From an uncultured Acidobacteriota bacterium (GTDB taxonomy: Bacteria > Acidobacteriota > Terriglobia > Bryobacterales > Bryobacteraceae): 64,000 bases of DNA. The DNA is taken from the NCBI GenBank assembly GCA_902826605.1, contig CADEFM010000001.1:186001-250000 (forward strand), read 5' to 3'. The position numbers and the translations under genes are program-made. Each line of letters starts with the position of its first letter. Positions within the stretch are counted from its first letter, which is position 1. This document shows positions 61,672 to 64,000 of the stretch, one piece after another. The notes below the pieces were generated by a model, which was not told the origin of the DNA, did no database searches, and saw nothing but the letters and a program-made list of their open reading frames with translations.

Positions 61672-63015
61672 CTAAACTATTCGCAGCATCTGGGGATCTA
61701 CTCTTCCCGTGCTGTCCCCAATCCGATCCCAATGGACGCCGAATTGATCCATTAACGTTAGATGCAAATTCGCCAGCGGCACGTCCTTCAAATGGGTGTG
61801 ACGTCCGCCCTTCAGATTGCCCGCGCCGCCGCCGGCCAAAATGAAGGGGATATTTACCGGCGCGTGGGTGTTGCTGTCGGCAATGCCCGCGCCGTATATC
61901 AGCGTCATGTGGTCCAGCAGCGTGCCGTCACCGTCGCGAGTAGCCTTCAGCTTCTCCAGCAAGTACGCAAACATCGTCATGTGATAGGCGTTGATCTTGG
62001 CCGTCTTCGCGACCTTCTCGGGCTCTTTCTGATGGTGCGATATGGGATGATGCGCGTCGGGCACGCCAATCTGCGGATACGTCATGCCGCTCTGTTCGTG
62101 GCCCATCATCAGCGTGATCACGCGAGTGAGATCGCATTGGTACGCGAGCACTTGCAAATCGAGCATCAACTTCACGTGCTCTTCCCAGTTGACGGGGATG
62201 CCCACCGGATGCTCGACCGTCGGCACTTCCTGGTGGTCCGTTTCGGCGATCTGAATCCGCCGCTCCACGCCCCGAATCGCGTCTAGATACTCGCTTAGCT
62301 TTGTGCGATCGCTTTGCGGAAGCGCTCCCTGAAGATTCGCGACCTCCTGCGATACCGAGTCGAGAATGCTTTTCTGCGCCCGTATGCGGCCCAGCCGCTC
62401 CTTCGAGTCCGTGCTGACACTGTCGCCGAACAGACGCTCGAAGATTAGGCGCGGATTATTCTCTGTTGGCAGGGGCGTGCTGGGGCCTTTCCAACTGATC
62501 GTGTTCGTGTAGGGGCAGGCGTATCCGGTATCGCAGGAGCCTGCCGTCTCACCGGATTCAATGGCCAATTCCAGCGAAGCCAGTTGCGTACGTTTACCCG
62601 TCTCCTGGGCGAGAATCTGATCGACGGAGATTCCCGCATCCAGCCATGTCTCACTGGTGGGCGGGGAAATGTTGGTGAGAAATCGCGTGCTGGCTTTTGC
62701 GTGCGCACCGCCCGGCCGCCCCGGAGGCGGAATACAAGTCAGGCCGCTCAATACCTGCAATTGATCGCGATGCGGCCCCAGCGCGCTTAACGTTGGGGTC
62801 AGTTCGTAAGCTGTACCCTCGGTGATGGGCGAATAGTTCTGCATGATCATGCCGTTCGGCACATACATGACGCCGAAACGGTTGACCGGCTTTGCTGGCG
62901 TCGCAGCGCGCGCCGTGAATACCGGGACCATGCTATCGAGAAGCGGCAGGGCGAGCGCCGCACCAACCCCACGCAACATCGTGCGCCGCGAAACAGATTT
63001 CTTAAAGACGACCAT
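61672..63015 (-). CDS. DUF1552 family protein, Tat-type signal
   Basis: The product has 447 residues. The N-terminus (KSVSRRTMLRGVGAALALPLLDSMVP) has a twin Arg and matches DUF1552 proteins. Later landmarks are GVMYVPNGMIMQNYSP, SGLTCIPPP, AHAKASTRFLT, ISWKGPSTPLPTENNPRLIFERLFGD, LMMGHEQSGMTYPQIGVPDAHHPISHH and IYGAGIADSNTHAPVNIPFILAGGGAG, resembling sulfatase/phosphatase-like DUF1501/DUF1552 export proteins. The biochemical role is not established. It starts 12 bp after the DUF1592 stop. Confidence 0.88.
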   Translation of the reverse strand: MVVFKKSVSRRTMLRGVGAALALPLLDSMVPVFTARAATPAKPVNRFGVMYVPNGMIMQNYSPITEGTAYELTPTLSALGPHRDQLQVLSGLTCIPPPGRPGGAHAKASTRFLTNISPPTSETWLDAGISVDQILAQETGKRTQLASLELAIESGETAGSCDTGYACPYTNTISWKGPSTPLPTENNPRLIFERLFGDSVSTDSKERLGRIRAQKSILDSVSQEVANLQGALPQSDRTKLSEYLDAIRGVERRIQIAETDHQEVPTVEHPVGIPVNWEEHVKLMLDLQVLAYQCDLTRVITLMMGHEQSGMTYPQIGVPDAHHPISHHQKEPEKVAKTAKINAYHMTMFAYLLEKLKATRDGDGTLLDHMTLIYGAGIADSNTHAPVNIPFILAGGGAGNLKGGRHTHLKDVPLANLHLTLMDQFGVHWDRIGDSTGRVDPQMLRIV

Positions 63016-63027
63016 GTTTGAGCATCC

Positions 63028-64000
63028 TCACTTTTCTAGATTTCTGACCGCACTTTGCGCAAGATTTACCGGCGTGTCGCTGCCGGCCGTGCTCATGCTG
63101 AACGGCGTACTGTTGACGATCCCTAAAATGACGCTGGACCAACGGTAATCTTGCGGTGCGGCATCCCGAGCGATCTTCCGGATGGCGGGCAGATCGGTAT
63201 GCTCGATGCCGCGGCCGATTGCATACGCCATTAGCTTCTCCGTGAACGTGCGAACAAAATCTTCATTTTGGCTTGCAAGCAGCTTACGCAGGCCGCTTAG
63301 CCCTTCAAAACGAGTGCCATCCGGCAACGCCGCAGAGGCATCGATCGGCACACCGTCGCTTTCGGTTCGCCATTTGCCGAGCGCGTCAAAATGTTCGAGC
63401 GAGAACCCTAGGGGATCCATGCGCTGATGGCAGGAGGCGCAGACCACGTTCTTCCGATGAAGTTCCATGCGTTCGCGAAGGGCGCGAGGTTGGCCATCCG
63501 TGCCCGCATCTTTGAGCGCCGGCACATCGGGCGGCGGGGGCGGCGGCGGAGCGCCCAGCACATTCGCTAGCAGGTACCGGCCGCGGAGCGTTACGGAGGT
63601 GCGATTCGGGTAAGACGTTACCGCCAGTATGCTGGCCTGCCCAAGGAGCCCGCCACGGGTGCCGTCGGTGAATTTCACACGCCGGAAGCGATTTCCATAA
63701 ATATTGGGAATGCCATAGTGCTTCGCCATGCGCTCGTTTACATATGTGTAGTCGGCCGTCAGCAATTCCATCACATTGCGGTCTGCCTGCAGCTGGCTTG
63801 CGACGAAAATCTGCGTCTCCTGCGCCATCGAGTCGCGCAGATTTTCGTCGAATTCTCGATACAAATCGGTATCGGGAACAACGCCGGCAAGTTTGCTCAA
63901 GCCAAGCCATCGGTTGGCGAAGCCATCCACCAACGCCCGTGAGCGTGGATCGCGAAGCATGCGTTGAACCTGTTGCTCCAATACCTTCGGCTCCTTCAGC
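63028..64000 (-). CDS. DUF1592/DUF1588/DUF1585 protein, 5' end beyond the window
   Basis: The frame is open to the right edge, so only the C-terminal part (about 324 residues) is seen. ALVDGFANRWLGLSKL belongs to DUF1592; LRGRYLLANVLGAPPPPPPPDVPAL and the haem-like CASCHQRMDPLGFSLEHFDALGKWR to DUF1588; KLMAYAIGRGIEHTDLPAIRKIA to DUF1585. The CASCH motif suggests a cytochrome c-like site. These proteins are secreted in planctomycetes and acidobacteria and always precede DUF1552 genes. The start used inside the window for annotation would be false: the true N-terminus is off the edge. Confidence 0.88.
   Translation of the reverse strand, partial: LKEPKVLEQQVQRMLRDPRSRALVDGFANRWLGLSKLAGVVPDTDLYREFDENLRDSMAQETQIFVASQLQADRNVMELLTADYTYVNERMAKHYGIPNIYGNRFRRVKFTDGTRGGLLGQASILAVTSYPNRTSVTLRGRYLLANVLGAPPPPPPPDVPALKDAGTDGQPRALRERMELHRKNVVCASCHQRMDPLGFSLEHFDALGKWRTESDGVPIDASAALPDGTRFEGLSGLRKLLASQNEDFVRTFTEKLMAYAIGRGIEHTDLPAIRKIARDAAPQDYRWSSVILGIVNSTPFSMSTAGSDTPVNLAQSAVRNLEK

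Overview
The window looks like chromosomal DNA of an acidobacterium of the Solibacter/Bryobacterales type. GC is high (about 60% by eye). Several families typical of that group are present: a secreted NHL-repeat protein with a TIGR03437-like (Solibacter C-terminal) domain, a DUF1592/DUF1552/ankyrin operon, a long subtilase with two ~200-residue C-terminal repeats, futalosine-pathway menaquinone genes, and PQQ dehydrogenases with cytochromes c. The assignment is inference from gene content. No rRNA, tRNA, CRISPR array, transposase or prophage gene was recognised.

Layout. 0-8 kb: the tail of an AlkA-type glycosylase, an NMT1-like binding protein without signal peptide, an orphan Flp pilin, and a minus-strand run dprA - topA - methyltransferase - DUF4833 - FAD oxidoreductase with touching or overlapping ends. 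8-17 kb: three large secreted proteins (subtilase, NHL protein, proline-rich protein) plus two small genes. 17-19 kb: purM-purN behind a triple GTGTAC repeat. 19-20 kb: a poorly coding, AT-richer patch. 20-22 kb: mqnE-mqnP. 22-28 kb: DUF192 lipoprotein, PafA-like phosphatase, Skp/OmpH, a small membrane protein, two tandem signal peptidases I and a mannose-1-phosphate guanylyltransferase. 29-35 kb: argD diverging from deoC, then a GAF-GAF-PP2C regulator, lysA and a Tat-type haloacid-dehalogenase-like protein. 35-39 kb: divergent ku and ligD, the bacterial NHEJ pair. 39-44 kb: an Spy-like protein with a good terminator, a YkgJ protein, a hypothetical protein, and an unrecognised two-gene cassette (40465-44095) that is the best candidate here for an undescribed system. 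44-48 kb: argF-argG-argH-argR with a promoter overlapped by an ARG box, so ArgR probably controls its own operon. 48-51 kb: a GT87-like membrane protein and a gene-poor stretch. 51-59 kb: a redox block with a diheme cytochrome c, a PQQ alcohol dehydrogenase carrying the lanthanide-type Asp-Tyr-Asp signature, an LVIVD-repeat Tat protein, NhaA and a cytochrome c-sugar dehydrogenase fusion. 59-64 kb: an HNH protein, a DUF3303 gene broken by one in-frame TAG, and the ankyrin/DUF1552/DUF1592 operon running off the right edge.

Arginine synthesis is split here between argD and argFGHR. Respiration is represented by menaquinone synthesis plus several PQQ/cytochrome oxidoreductases that would deliver electrons in the periplasm. 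Ku and LigD would repair double-strand breaks without a homologous template, and dprA and topA handle incoming DNA and supercoiling. The most notable items are the two-gene cassette, the amber-interrupted DUF3303 gene, the subtilase whose catalytic His position is Glu, the lanthanide-type dehydrogenase operon and the phased GTGTAC repeats upstream of purM.
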